Notes: generated by a model not told the origin, from the letters alone. A DNA stretch of 64,000 nt from Paenibacillus sp. MAEPY2 (GCF_000499205.1 NZ_AWUK01000011.1:62001-126000), one strand, 5' to 3'; positions 1-9,641 are shown, numbered from the stretch's first letter. Numbers and translations: made by a program.

Positions 1-541
1 TCTCCGACCAGTTCTCCCTGTTCCGTAGGTTTGTTTTCTGTAATCTGACCAGTTCTGTCATGAACTGATAGACGCAAGATGAAGCGATCAGAGGATCTGT
101 GATCCTGCCTGCTGCCGCATCAGCCACAATCATCCGCAGCAATTGGACTGGTGCACCATCAATGGGAAGATAGGGGACTTCTCCTGCTTCACGAAGGTAC
201 TTTTGCCAATGGGGCAGAATCAGATTGGGGCGAAATAGCAGGAACAGGAATTCCCACGGCTCTTTCGATTTCGAGTGATAATAATAGCGGTGCGGGCCTG
301 GAATTTCGGCCAAAAAAGCTTGTCCTGTGGTGACACGGTGAATTTCACCTTTCGACTCAAATACACCTTCGCCAGAGGTCGTGTACTGGAATAACAGAAG
401 TGGGCCATCCGTACGCTCCAATCCATCCCATAGATAAGAAGGATCGGTTATAGAATCACATCCGGCTGCAAACAAAACACACAGCTGGAGCTCTTTATCT
501 TCGGCAAACCGAAACCCGTATGTACCTTTGGGAATGTTCAT
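1..541 (-). CDS. AraC-family transcriptional regulator, N-terminal part (cut by window edge)
   Basis: The reading frame starts at the ATG at 539-541, preceded on the minus strand by AGGAGG, and runs off the left edge, giving about 180 residues. The visible part is the cupin-like sugar-binding domain of AraC regulators: it has the GPLLLFQYT segment, a TTGQAFLAEIPGPHRYYY turn and the EPWEFLFLLF strand typical of that fold. The DNA-binding helix-turn-helix would lie outside the window. It is divergent from the YesN-type response regulator at 786, so it may control, or share a promoter region with, the sugar-uptake genes. The family is clear from the domain pattern; the ligand cannot be read. Confidence 0.8.
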   Translation of the reverse strand, partial: MNIPKGTYGFRFAEDKELQLCVLFAAGCDSITDPSYLWDGLERTDGPLLLFQYTTSGEGVFESKGEIHRVTTGQAFLAEIPGPHRYYYHSKSKEPWEFLFLLFRPNLILPHWQKYLREAGEVPYLPIDGAPVQLLRMIVADAAAGRITDPLIASSCVYQFMTELVRLQKTNLRNRENWSE

Positions 542-785
542 AAACGTCCTCCTGGCTGTAGTAAATATGAATAGTGGTCAAGTTATGTATAATCTAAACT
601 TAAAATTAAAGGGTGTTCTTTGAAGCCGTTCTCTATTACTATTGTATAAAACTTAGGAATTAGTTTGATTATATGAAATATTAGCAGCTTGCTCAATGAA
701 TTGAGAGACCGAAACAAGCCAGATTTGTTTGGGTAACGTGGGAAAGATCAGAACAAGTATATGACTAACGAAATCGGGGGATTTC

Positions 786-2411
786 ATGTACAAACTGATG
801 ATCGTAGATGATGAATTACTCATGCGAGTTGGAATTCGTTCCATGCTGAATTGGGAAGAGCACAATTTCTATGTTGTTGGTGAAGCAGGGAATGGAAAAG
901 AGGCGTTGGAGCTTGCGCTTGAAGTGACTCCCGATCTAATCATTACGGATATCAAGATGCCGACTATGGATGGGCTGCAGCTTATACAAGAGTCCTCCAG
1001 GGTACTGAAAACCTGTAAGTATGTCATCCTAAGTAACTTTGACGAATTTGATTATGTGAAAACGGCACTAAAACTAGGCGCCACTGACTACTTGATCAAA
1101 AGCGAGATTACAGAAACCTCCCTTATCGAACTCTTGACTACCATTGAACAGAAACTGCAAAGCGAACATGTTAACCCGACAAACATCCCCACTATGGCAC
1201 AAGATTATTCGAAGAGCCTGAGGCATCTAAAGGATAGCTTCTTTCAAGATGTTATAAGCGGATTCATAAGTGAAAAGGACATCGTCACCAAAGCTGAGGA
1301 GCTGCATTTTCGTATAAGATCGGATCAGCTGGTTGTCATCAAGTTCATAGTGAACTATTACGAGGATGCGAAGAGGAAGTATGTGGAGAAGGGGGAGAAA
1401 CTACTCCGATTTTCTATACTCAATATTATGGAAGAAATCATTCCATCGAAATGGGAGAAAGAAATTTTCGTTGAGAATTCGTCTGAGTATTGGGTTATAG
1501 TCAATCTACTTCCTGAGAGTAAATCTGTGCATACGGACTTAAATAAACTATGTAATAAGCTTCTGTCTTCAATCAGGGATTTTATGAACCTGTCGCTTAC
1601 AGCGGGTGTAAGTACAATCGTTTCCGGTTTTCAATGTATTAGAAAGGCATGCCAAGAAGCCGAGTCCGCCTTAAGACAGGGTTTCTTCACAGGCAGCAAC
1701 CAGATCCTGTACTACGAGGATGTAATTCGAGCTCCAGCTCGGAAAGAAGTGAATGGGATACTGAACCCGGAGCAAGAACGAGATTTTCTGAAATTATGGA
1801 TAAGTAAAGACAACAAAAAGGCGGCGGATTTCCTTGAAGGAATTCGTTCCCAACTGGAGACGGTACGAGCGGATGAGAACAGTATTCGCAGGCAGTACAT
1901 CATGGTGTTGGAAACAATACACTCCCATGTGTCACGGGCTACAGATAGAACTAAGCCTTCCTTTACCGAGAAATCTCCTTACGAAATCGTTCTGAAGGGT
2001 GAGTATTGGGAGGATATTCATCAAGATATTCTGGCTCATATTGCGTACTACTTTAAAACAGATTCTCAGTTTATGCAGGAGCTTACCTACACAGACCTGG
2101 CCATTGAGTTAATCGATAAATATTATGCCGAGGATATTTCGTTGCAAAGCATTGCTAGCCAAATTAATGTCAATCCCTCGTATCTCAGCCGATTGTTCAA
2201 GCAGGATAAGGGAGAGAATTTTATCTCTTACTTGACACGAGTTCGAATTGAACATGCGAAGGCCTACCTAATGAGCAGGGAATTGAGAGTGTATGAAATT
2301 GCAGATAAAGTGGGGTATCATAACTACACCTATTTCAGCAAGATTTTCAAGAAAACGGTGGGCCACTCTCCAGAGGAATATCGAGAACGACTGCAGCAGG
2401 GATCCATGTAA
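786..2411 (+). CDS. YesN-type response regulator (receiver + AraC HTH)
   Basis: A 541-residue cytoplasmic regulator. Residues 1-120 form a receiver domain with acidic residues D8/D9, phospho-acceptor D55 (in ITDIKMP) and a conserved lysine in the LIKSE segment. A long linker follows, and the last 100 residues carry two AraC-type helix-turn-helices (ISLQSIASQINVNPSYLSRLF and VYEIADKVGYHNYTYFSKIF). The start is the ATG preceded by GGGGGA. The cognate YesM-type kinase begins 22 bases after the stop, so the two are one operon. Such pairs usually activate carbohydrate ABC transporters, and a matching importer lies convergently at 4250-7742. The inducing sugar is unknown. Confidence 0.93.
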   Translation: MYKLMIVDDELLMRVGIRSMLNWEEHNFYVVGEAGNGKEALELALEVTPDLIITDIKMPTMDGLQLIQESSRVLKTCKYVILSNFDEFDYVKTALKLGATDYLIKSEITETSLIELLTTIEQKLQSEHVNPTNIPTMAQDYSKSLRHLKDSFFQDVISGFISEKDIVTKAEELHFRIRSDQLVVIKFIVNYYEDAKRKYVEKGEKLLRFSILNIMEEIIPSKWEKEIFVENSSEYWVIVNLLPESKSVHTDLNKLCNKLLSSIRDFMNLSLTAGVSTIVSGFQCIRKACQEAESALRQGFFTGSNQILYYEDVIRAPARKEVNGILNPEQERDFLKLWISKDNKKAADFLEGIRSQLETVRADENSIRRQYIMVLETIHSHVSRATDRTKPSFTEKSPYEIVLKGEYWEDIHQDILAHIAYYFKTDSQFMQELTYTDLAIELIDKYYAEDISLQSIASQINVNPSYLSRLFKQDKGENFISYLTRVRIEHAKAYLMSRELRVYEIADKVGYHNYTYFSKIFKKTVGHSPEEYRERLQQGSM

Positions 2412-2433
2412 TCCATGAATAGAGGTGCATCCT

Positions 2434-4179
2434 ATGAGGCATACCCAACTCTTTCGAATCCAGTACAAAATCATGGTGATATGTATAACGGTCATTATAC
2501 TTCCGGTATTTGTAATGACGATCAATTCGTATTACTCCTCTGAACGGTTATTGGCACAGAATTATACGAAGCTGCTCAGCGATCTGGCCAAGCAGACAAA
2601 CATTCGCATTGACGAGTTTCTAAAAGAGATTGAAAAAATCTCGCTGCTTGCCAGCAATGGACTGAGCAATAACCTGTCTGCAACACATGAGGGAAGCTTT
2701 CCGATCCAGGATTTCCTCCGCGATGGTGATGAACAGCATGAGATTGCTGCATACAATATTCTGATGAATTATATCATGATGAAAGATCGCGTATTCTCCA
2801 TCTACCTCTACAATTTGAACGGGGGACAAGATCTGTTTGTCAGTCCTAACCAGCCTATTGACCCAAACTTTAGAGTAGCGAACGAATTATGGTTTAAAAA
2901 GTTCTTGCATGATGAAGATCGAACCATCACGCTGACAACCCGAATAGATGAGCAGTTGCAGAATAAAATTCTGGCAGTCTCGCACGCTCGGAAAATTCAT
3001 GATGTGTCTAGCGGGAAGCTGCTTGGCGTGATCGTCGTCAGTATTGATATAAAATTTATTGAAATCGTCAATCGCAACTTACAGGAGGGGCTACGCTCCA
3101 GATTCATGATCATCGATGAGAATGACAAGATTGTATATAACGTGAATGACCGATTAATCGGCACACTGTTTCGGGACAACGTTCGTCCACCTGAATCATT
3201 GAATGTCGTGGTGACCAATCCCCTTAGTCAGCAAAAATGGACAACTTACTTATACATGCCTTTGGATGAGCTGACTGCCGACGGCAAAATATTGGGCCGT
3301 AATCTGGTGACGCTGGCTATTGTTATGATTCTATTTGCTGTCGTATTATCCATATTTCTATCTCATGTCATCACAACTCCCATTAAGAAGTTCCTTCGTA
3401 ACATCGCTTTGGTCGAAAAGGGGCAGTTTGAACAAGTGCAACATATTCGCTCACGAGACGAAATAGGCCACTTATCGATTCGATTTAACAAGATGTCGCA
3501 TGAATTGAAGCGGATGGTCGAACGTATGCAGCAGGAAGAAATAGAAAAAGCCAAAGCTGAGATGCGAGCTCTCCATGATCAGATCAAACCTCATTTTTTG
3601 TATAACACACTTGGATCGGTGAAATGGATTGCATCCATGCAACAGGCTGATAAAATCGTGGAAATGACAGATGCACTCATCTCGATGCTTCGCTATGCGA
3701 CAAGATCCGATGGAACTCTCGTTACGATTCGTGAGGAGATCGATAATATAGCGAATTACATAACGATACAGAATGTCAGGTACTATGATTGTATTCAGAT
3801 GAGATATGAGATTGAGGATAGCCTTATGGATTATCGTATGCCCAAAATGATCCTTCAGCCCCTTGTAGAGAACGCGATTTTTCATGGTCTGGCCGAACTC
3901 GAGGAAGGCGGAGTCATTACCATTCGGATTCAACCGAAGGGCAGTGATATTACGATCGAAGTCCGCGATAATGGGGTCGGTATGGATCATCATATGATCC
4001 TGAACTTGAGGGAAGATAAGCTTGAAGCAAGCACCGGAACCACAGGAATCGGTCTGCATAATGTGCAGCGGCGCATTCAGCTTCATTTTGGCAAGCCCTA
4101 TGGAATAGAAGTAGATAGTCAGATTGGAAAAGGTACGGTCTTCACCATTCTGCTGCCTGTTATATCAGAAAACAAGTAG
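2434..4179 (+). CDS. YesM-type sensor histidine kinase
   Basis: Membrane sensor kinase of about 581 residues. TM1 lies at about residues 10-30, then an extracellular Cache-like sensor region, TM2 near residues 290-310, a HAMP segment, a His_kinase domain with phospho-acceptor H387 in the motif IKPHFLYN, an N-box around LVENAIFHG and a G-box DNGVGMD. The ATG at 2434 is preferred over the in-frame GTG at 2425 because AGAGG (2421-2425) is well spaced only for the ATG. It is co-transcribed with the response regulator at 786 and probably phosphorylates it on binding an extracellular sugar or sugar-loaded binding protein. A strong hairpin follows at 4211-4250. Confidence 0.92.
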   Translation: MRHTQLFRIQYKIMVICITVIILPVFVMTINSYYSSERLLAQNYTKLLSDLAKQTNIRIDEFLKEIEKISLLASNGLSNNLSATHEGSFPIQDFLRDGDEQHEIAAYNILMNYIMMKDRVFSIYLYNLNGGQDLFVSPNQPIDPNFRVANELWFKKFLHDEDRTITLTTRIDEQLQNKILAVSHARKIHDVSSGKLLGVIVVSIDIKFIEIVNRNLQEGLRSRFMIIDENDKIVYNVNDRLIGTLFRDNVRPPESLNVVVTNPLSQQKWTTYLYMPLDELTADGKILGRNLVTLAIVMILFAVVLSIFLSHVITTPIKKFLRNIALVEKGQFEQVQHIRSRDEIGHLSIRFNKMSHELKRMVERMQQEEIEKAKAEMRALHDQIKPHFLYNTLGSVKWIASMQQADKIVEMTDALISMLRYATRSDGTLVTIREEIDNIANYITIQNVRYYDCIQMRYEIEDSLMDYRMPKMILQPLVENAIFHGLAELEEGGVITIRIQPKGSDITIEVRDNGVGMDHHMILNLREDKLEASTGTTGIGLHNVQRRIQLHFGKPYGIEVDSQIGKGTVFTILLPVISENK

Positions 4180-4210
4180 CATTGTGCTTGGGGTAATATG
4201 AGGTGAACAC

Positions 4211-4250
4211 ACGCAAAAGGCTTGCAGTTTGGACTGCAAGCCTTTTGCGT
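4211..4250. terminator. Bidirectional hairpin between convergent operons
   Basis: Perfect 18-base inverted repeat (ACGCAAAAGGCTTGCAGT and its complement) around a 4-base loop. It sits between the stop of the kinase gene and the stop of the permease gene on the other strand, and its right arm touches the permease stop codon at 4250-4252. There is no long T-run, so it may act as a weak terminator or 3' stabiliser. Confidence 0.7.
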
Positions 4251-5140
4251 TATCCTTTAACGCTACCGAGGACCAAGCCCTTGGTGAAATATTTTTGCAG
4301 GAACGGATACACGAGCAAAATCGGAATGGCACCCAAGAACATTTGAGCGGCGCGACCAGTTCTGGCATTCATCATGGATAGTAGTTGAGTATAATCGGAT
4401 CCAGATTTCAGCATGATTTGCTCAAAGCTCTGCAGGAGAGTCTGCAGGTAACTTTGTAATGGATAATTGGCTGGATTGTTCATATAGATGATACCATCGA
4501 ACCATGAGTTCCAATGGCCGACGATACTGAACAAACCGACAGTAGCAAGAGCGGGCTTGAGGAGCGGGAGTAGAATACGAAGCAATACCTGTACTGGCCC
4601 GGCACCATCGATAATGGCTGATTCTTCAATTTCCTCTGGCAAGGCCCTAATGAAATTCATTAGAATAATCATACTAAATACGGGGAGAGCTCCAGGCAGG
4701 ATCAGAGACCAGATCGAATCAATCAGCCCCATTTTGACTACTACGAGATAGGTTGGAATTAATCCTCCACTAAATAACATTGTGACTATGAAAAATCCCA
4801 TATAGATATTGCGGCCCATCAATTTTTGTTTCGATTTGGAAAGTGGATAAGCCGTGAGCACGATTAAAACAAGATTGACCATTGTTCCGAGAACGGTCCT
4901 TTGAATGGCAACCCAGAGAGAAGAAAAAAATGACCCTCCAGTTAAGGCGAATTCATAGGCCTTGGTCGTGAACTCAACGGGCCAGAACGTTACACTACCA
5001 GCAGATACAGCCGCACTGCTGCTGAACGAAACAGCCAATAGATTGATAAACGGCAGGATACACAGTAGAGAGATTAGAAGCAATATCGTGTAGTTTAGGA
5101 TATGGAACAATCGCCTGCTCATACTTTTATCATAGATCAT
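4250..5140 (-). CDS. Carbohydrate ABC transporter permease (LplC/YtcP type)
   Basis: A 296-residue polytopic membrane protein with about six predicted helices. It has the EAA loop that docks the ATPase (EEIEESAIIDGAGPVQVLLR, residues about 185-205) and ends in KGLVLGSVKG, the usual C-terminus of the LplC branch of CUT1 permeases. It is the last gene of a minus-strand operon SBP (7742) - LplB-type permease (6046) - this gene, with only 15 bases between the two permeases. No ATPase gene is present, as is normal for this branch, which shares a multitask MsmX-like ATPase encoded elsewhere. Substrate probably an oligosaccharide; not readable from sequence. Confidence 0.92.
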   Translation of the reverse strand: MIYDKSMSRRLFHILNYTILLLISLLCILPFINLLAVSFSSSAAVSAGSVTFWPVEFTTKAYEFALTGGSFFSSLWVAIQRTVLGTMVNLVLIVLTAYPLSKSKQKLMGRNIYMGFFIVTMLFSGGLIPTYLVVVKMGLIDSIWSLILPGALPVFSMIILMNFIRALPEEIEESAIIDGAGPVQVLLRILLPLLKPALATVGLFSIVGHWNSWFDGIIYMNNPANYPLQSYLQTLLQSFEQIMLKSGSDYTQLLSMMNARTGRAAQMFLGAIPILLVYPFLQKYFTKGLVLGSVKG

Positions 5141-5155
5141 AAAGATAGTTCCTCC

Positions 5156-6046
5156 TTAGAAGATGCGATAGCCGGCTACCCTGTAGGCCAGAACGTACGA
5201 TACGGCAACCAGAACACTGGAAATGATGGATTTGAATAATCCGACAGCCGTACCAATCGAATACTGTGCCTGCTGAATTCCCAGACGGTATACATAGGTA
5301 TCAATGATATCACCGGTTTGATAGACGACAGGGGAGTAAAGATTATAGATTTGGTCAAAACCAGCATTGAGCACGTTACCAAGCGACAACACAGTCATTA
5401 AGACAATCGTTGGCATGAGCAGAGGTAAGGTAATGTAAATGGTCTGCTTCCAGCGTTTGGCTCCGTCAATCACCGCGGCCTCATAAAGTCCAGGGTCAAT
5501 GCTGGTCAGGGCTGCCAGGTAAACAACCGTGCCAAATCCGAAGCCCTTCCAGATATCACTGACGATCATGGTCCATGGGAATATGGATGGTGTGCCAAGA
5601 AACGATATAGGTGCAATCCCGAATACGCCCAGAAATGTGTTAATGATGCCATCGGAGCTAAGGATGTCCAGCATGATCCCAGCCATAATGACCCAAGATA
5701 GGAAATTCGGAATATATACCAGGGTTTGGAATGTACGTTTTACTCCGCTATTCAGTACTTCGTTAAGGAGTAATGCAAATATAACGGGCACGATAATGCC
5801 TCCGATAATCTTGAAGACGGACATGTATAAGGTGTTCCAGATCGTCCTTACGAAGTTCGGCTGACTAAATACGTGTGAAAAATTGTCCCATCCTACCCAT
5901 GGTGAATTGAAGCCGAGACCCGGATTGTATTTCTGAAACGCAATAATAAGTCCATAAAAAGGGATGTAGCTGAAGATGAAGACCAATACCAGACTTGGGA
6001 TCAACATTAAATGGTAGGGACTCTGCTGCTTCCACTTTTTCAGCAT
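5156..6046 (-). CDS. Carbohydrate ABC transporter permease (LplB/YteP type)
   Basis: A 296-residue membrane permease with six likely helices and an EAA loop (DPGLYEAAVIDGAKRWKQTI, residues about 205-225). It begins MLKKWKQQSPYHLMLIPSLVL and ends AYRVAGYRIF, both typical of LplB-like subunits. It pairs with the LplC-type subunit at 4250-5140 to form the membrane channel of a sugar importer. It is separated from the solute-binding protein gene by about 90 bases that contain a GC-rich hairpin (6094-6121). Confidence 0.92.
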   Translation of the reverse strand: MLKKWKQQSPYHLMLIPSLVLVFIFSYIPFYGLIIAFQKYNPGLGFNSPWVGWDNFSHVFSQPNFVRTIWNTLYMSVFKIIGGIIVPVIFALLLNEVLNSGVKRTFQTLVYIPNFLSWVIMAGIMLDILSSDGIINTFLGVFGIAPISFLGTPSIFPWTMIVSDIWKGFGFGTVVYLAALTSIDPGLYEAAVIDGAKRWKQTIYITLPLLMPTIVLMTVLSLGNVLNAGFDQIYNLYSPVVYQTGDIIDTYVYRLGIQQAQYSIGTAVGLFKSIISSVLVAVSYVLAYRVAGYRIF

Positions 6047-6093
6047 TCCTGTTCCTCCTCCGTTCTTGTTTTAATAGGCGTGTAACCGCTACC

Positions 6094-6121
6094 AAAAAGG
6101 GGAGAGAATAACTCATCCCCT
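6094..6121 (-). terminator. Intercistronic attenuator hairpin between SBP and permease genes
   Basis: On the minus strand AGGGGA and TCCCCT flank a 12-base loop and are followed by TTTTTGG. It lies just after the binding-protein stop. Partial termination here would give more binding protein than permease, a common arrangement in such operons (inference). Confidence 0.55.
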
Positions 6122-6137
6122 CTTGACAACAGCATTC

Positions 6138-7742
6138 TTATTTTCCGTAGGCGTCATTGACTGCCTGGGTTGCTTCATCGCCCCCTGCTGCTCGCCAGTT
6201 CTGGACGACAACATCGAAATAATCGATACTTTCGCTACCCATAATGATCTTGGTGAAGCCCTCCGTCAGGATGTCATCCAAGGTTGTGCCATAGCTCGAC
6301 AGTACCTCCGGTGTAACACCCCATAGGGCTGTCTTCGTGTAGTTCTGACTATCAAGCACTTTCTTAGCAAGACTATAGGCATTCTTTGGAGCTCCTTGCT
6401 GCAAATAATCACCGACTGCTCCTGGTGTTGCATTCTCCATAAATTCAACACTGTTATTGTATTTTTGCCACATTCCCGAAGTCGTAAGTCCACTGGTATC
6501 CTTGGATTGAAGGGCGGCTGACACAGCCTCAAATTGCTCGTAGTCGGAATTCGGATTAAGTACACGGAACGCTCCGACCACATGAGCAATATCATTGTCC
6601 AGCAGAGCGGATAACGTTTCTGTGGATTCCTTGCCATTGCCTTCATCTACGATATAAGCATAGTCGTTCAAAATTTTTATCACTTCTTGAGGACTTTTGA
6701 ATCCTTTTTTCATGACGATATAATTGTTGTTGGCGAAAAAGATGGACTGCTTGGCTTCCTTTCCATCGATGGTAGGGATGATATAAGGGTAGAAGATGGC
6801 ATCCTTACCCAGATTGGATACCGTATCGACTCCCGGATTATAACCCCACCACTGGTAATAAGGCTGTATACCAACCTTACCGGCTACGATATCGGCATTC
6901 ATCGCATTAAAGTCTTTGATTGCGAATTCCGGATCAATGATGCCTCGCTTGTACCATTCTGACCACTCAGCCAGCGCATTTTTCATCTCAGGCTGCACTG
7001 AGCCGTACACCAGTTTTCCACTGGTATCCTCCATCCACAGATCTGGATGCGCATTCCACGCAATAGCGAGCAGATTGAGATAATCCAACGACTGGTCAAC
7101 CGCAATACCATAGCCGCCATGCTTTTCCATGAATTTCAGTGCGACATTCTTGATGTCTTCCACAGATTTGGGATCCTGGAGCCCCAGTTCTTCTTTCCAA
7201 TCGTTCCGAATCCAGATGAAGTCTGGTTGTTCAATTAATCCCCAGTGCATCTGTGGTATTCCGTACAGCTTACCGTCTTTCTTTCCTGACTCATAACTGT
7301 CCGCATCCGCTTCCATGTAACCCTTGAGACGATCAGAAGCGTTTTGCTCAAAGACATCGGTCAGATCCATCACCATATCCGCTTCGACCAACTGCCTTAA
7401 TTGGGATGGATTCACCCTGAATACATCGGGAAGATCGTTCGATGCTATAGCCAAATTCAATTTGGTATCGTACTCATCGCTAACCCAGTCTGTTTTGACA
7501 TCGATATTAAACTTGTCTTTATATCGCTTAATCCACACATTATTTGTGATATCGTCGCCCTTCGGATATTTCGCAGAAGTGTATTCTGACGTCACCGTGT
7601 GAATGGTAGTTGTTCCGCCCTCGTTGTCATTCGGGTCTGTATTGGTTGAACTTTGCTCGGTGCTGCTTCCATTTGTACAGGCTGCGAGTAATAAGGTCGA
7701 CATGAATAATGACAACACTAAAGTTTTGGTTTTCTTGTTCAT
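6138..7742 (-). CDS. Extracellular solute-binding lipoprotein of sugar ABC importer (LplA/YtcQ type)
   Basis: About 534 residues. The N-terminus is a lipoprotein signal (MNKKTKTLVLSLFMSTLLLAAC, lipobox LAAC, about residues 19-22) followed by a Ser/Thr/Asn-rich tether. The body has SBP type-1 features (DLPDVFRVNPSQL, DGKLYGIPQMHWG, WIRNDWKEELGL). The ATG at 7742 is chosen because GGGGGAAGT lies just upstream and the signal peptide then begins properly; an in-frame ATG at 7778 would add 12 unlikely residues. First gene of the operon with the two permeases. Probably binds an oligosaccharide at the cell surface and may cooperate with the YesM-type sensor at 2434. Confidence 0.92.
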   Translation of the reverse strand: MNKKTKTLVLSLFMSTLLLAACTNGSSTEQSSTNTDPNDNEGGTTTIHTVTSEYTSAKYPKGDDITNNVWIKRYKDKFNIDVKTDWVSDEYDTKLNLAIASNDLPDVFRVNPSQLRQLVEADMVMDLTDVFEQNASDRLKGYMEADADSYESGKKDGKLYGIPQMHWGLIEQPDFIWIRNDWKEELGLQDPKSVEDIKNVALKFMEKHGGYGIAVDQSLDYLNLLAIAWNAHPDLWMEDTSGKLVYGSVQPEMKNALAEWSEWYKRGIIDPEFAIKDFNAMNADIVAGKVGIQPYYQWWGYNPGVDTVSNLGKDAIFYPYIIPTIDGKEAKQSIFFANNNYIVMKKGFKSPQEVIKILNDYAYIVDEGNGKESTETLSALLDNDIAHVVGAFRVLNPNSDYEQFEAVSAALQSKDTSGLTTSGMWQKYNNSVEFMENATPGAVGDYLQQGAPKNAYSLAKKVLDSQNYTKTALWGVTPEVLSSYGTTLDDILTEGFTKIIMGSESIDYFDVVVQNWRAAGGDEATQAVNDAYGK

Positions 7743-7966
7743 ATTACTTCCCCCTTTTTCGCGATAGTTTAATATCAATAGCTTGAAAATAGTGTAAACG
7801 AGAAAGGGGACACGTGATATAAAAGTTATTGACCAGAACCAGTACGTTTTTTGACTTTTTGATTGATGAGGAGAGTTGGAAAAAGAGGAACGTGCACTTT
7901 TTTTACTTTCAATAAATCTTTTTTGACTACGTTTGTGCCTAGCGGAAGCTAATTCCGAAGAATACG

Positions 7967-8002
7967 AAAAAAAAGAAGTCGACCATTTGGGTGGTCGGCT
8001 TC
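7967..8002 (-). terminator. Rho-independent terminator of the MetAP gene
   Basis: On the minus strand an 11-base stem (GAAGCCGACCA with one G-U pair to its partner) and a 6-base loop are followed by eight T residues. It starts about 30 bases beyond the MetAP stop. The remaining 7743-7966 holds the SBP promoter region, in which I found no confident motif. Confidence 0.85.
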
Positions 8003-8033
8003 TAATTCATTTTTATTGTTATAAGAAACTATT

Positions 8034-8780
8034 CTATTGCGCGGTCAGAATTTGTGGACCCTCAGCCGTGATGGCGATCGTATGCTCGTATTGGGCTGCG
8101 AGCTTGTTGTCCATCGTCCGTGCGGTCCAGCCGTCCGAATCGATTGTCATGAAGTAGGTGCCTTCGGTAATCATCGGCTCAATTGTGAACACCATACCTT
8201 CCTTGAGACGTACGCCCTTTCCGGGCTTGCCGACATGCATATACGTGGGCTCCTCGTGCAGGTCACGGCCGATGCCATGGGCGAGAAGGTCACGCACAAC
8301 GCCAAAGCCGTGTGATTCTGCATGCCGCTGAATCGTGCTTGTCACGTCGCCGAGTCGATTGCCAGGCCGCGCCTGCTCTATACCCAGGTCAAGACATTCC
8401 TTCGTGACGCGCATCAACTTCTCGGCCGTGGGCGAGATCTGTCCGACCGCATAGCTCCAGGCCGAATCGCCGAGCCAGCCGTCGAGCTCCGCGACCGTGT
8501 CGATCGTCACGATATCACCTTCCACAAGTGGCTTATTGTTAGGAAAGCCATGCGCGATCACGTCGTTAACGGATGCGCAGGTCGCATAAGGATAGCCTCT
8601 GTAGCCCTTCTCGTATGGCTTGGCGCCGTGCTTCAAAATAATCTCCTCAAATATGCGCTCAATTTCGTTCGTTGTGATGCCCGGTTTGATGAGTGGGGCA
8701 ATGGTACGATGGCATTCAGCCACCACTTGGCATGCCTTGCGGATGGATTCAATTTCATGCTTGCTTTTTAAGATGATCAT
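8034..8780 (-). CDS. map: Methionine aminopeptidase, type I
   Basis: A 248-residue cytosolic metallopeptidase that removes initiator Met. All dinuclear metal ligands of the family are visible: the two Asp in TIDTVAELDGWLGDSAW, His in LLAHGIGRDLHEEP, Glu in FTIEPM and Glu in QYEHTIAI; the substrate His is in NDVIAHGFPN. The ATG at 8780 (AAGGAGACC upstream) is chosen over a longer frame that would overlap the TetR gene. It follows a TetR gene by 7 bases, so it is probably an extra, regulated MetAP rather than the housekeeping copy usually found near ribosomal genes. The locus is G+C-richer than its flanks, suggesting transfer. Confidence 0.92.
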   Translation of the reverse strand: MIILKSKHEIESIRKACQVVAECHRTIAPLIKPGITTNEIERIFEEIILKHGAKPYEKGYRGYPYATCASVNDVIAHGFPNNKPLVEGDIVTIDTVAELDGWLGDSAWSYAVGQISPTAEKLMRVTKECLDLGIEQARPGNRLGDVTSTIQRHAESHGFGVVRDLLAHGIGRDLHEEPTYMHVGKPGKGVRLKEGMVFTIEPMITEGTYFMTIDSDGWTARTMDNKLAAQYEHTIAITAEGPQILTAQ

Positions 8781-8787
8781 GTTCGTA

Positions 8788-9357
8788 TCAGGTCTCCTTC
8801 GTAATAGCTTGCATAGCGAGTCGGGCGATTCGATCGACGTCCAGGTTAGAATTGCCTGCATAGTAGTGCATCCCATAACAGCCGATTAGCACAGCAAGCA
8901 TATGGTCGATGCTGTCGTCTTCGCACTGGGAACTCGATTGGAGTGGAACGTACAGCCGTTCCGTAAATCGTTTCTTGGCGTGGTGTCGATCCTTCTCAGG
9001 CAAGCCTGTAAAATGTTCCGATGCCATTTTGTAGACGAGATATGCGCGGGCGTCTAACTGCCACAGCTGCAGCAGCGCTTTACAATACGTTAATAACTGC
9101 CTGTCACCGATCTTTGCCCATTTCACAATAACCTGTTCGCATCGCTCGAAGCCGCTTCCCAACACATCTTCTATTAATAAATGCCGGTTGGGATAGTAAT
9201 GGTACACTGTGCCGTAACCAAGCCCTGCCTCGCGCGCAACATCCCGAATATCAAAGCTGCCGCCCGTACGAAAGTAGGAGCGAGCGGCGACATCCAGGAT
9301 CTGTTCTCTGCGTTGTATACGTATGAGTTCATTTTGTTCTTTGGTACGCGGGCACAT
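8788..9357 (-). CDS. TetR-family transcriptional regulator
   Basis: A 189-residue regulator. The N-terminal helix-turn-helix is clear (EQILDVAARSYFRTGG, then VAREAGLGYGTVYHYYPNRHLLIEDVL, residues about 15-65); the rest is a helical ligand-binding domain. The start ATG has AGGAGG upstream. It is co-directional with and immediately upstream of the MetAP gene, so it probably controls itself and that gene. The effector is unknown. Confidence 0.9.
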   Translation of the reverse strand: MCPRTKEQNELIRIQRREQILDVAARSYFRTGGSFDIRDVAREAGLGYGTVYHYYPNRHLLIEDVLGSGFERCEQVIVKWAKIGDRQLLTYCKALLQLWQLDARAYLVYKMASEHFTGLPEKDRHHAKKRFTERLYVPLQSSSQCEDDSIDHMLAVLIGCYGMHYYAGNSNLDVDRIARLAMQAITKET

Positions 9358-9549
9358 GGTGTGAGAACCTCCTTGTTTAGACCTGCAAATATGTCGATAA
9401 AAAGATAATAACGCATGGGGAGGAGAAATGCAAAAGATCTGTTGGTGTTCGATGAAAGGCTTTACTGTATTCCGGAAGGACTCTAGTACTAATTTTTAGT
9501 GTAGAGCCAGATAGAGGTATGTTTCTTCTCTATAAATTTTTTCAACTTT

Positions 9550-9577
9550 TTTACATAGATTTGATATATTCTATGAT
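9550..9577 (+). promoter_or_regulatory. Candidate sigma-A promoter of the 5'-nucleotidase gene
   Basis: TTTACA at 9550-9555 and TATGAT at 9572-9577 are 16 bases apart, in a very AT-rich stretch about 65 bases before the start codon. Read by eye only; an alternative TTGATA box overlaps. Confidence 0.35.
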
Positions 9578-9641
9578 TTTAATGTATTTACTTATGTTAA
9601 AATATCTCAGGAACGAAAATTCGAGAGGGGTTTTAAAACTC

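Noticed and set aside
3472-4086. A 204-codon minus-strand frame inside the YesM kinase gene
   Set aside because: Antisense to the catalytic kinase motifs; no ribosome binding site of note.
7743-7966. Catabolite-responsive element before the first SBP gene
   Set aside because: No sequence close to the TGWAANCG consensus was found there, unlike at 63068.
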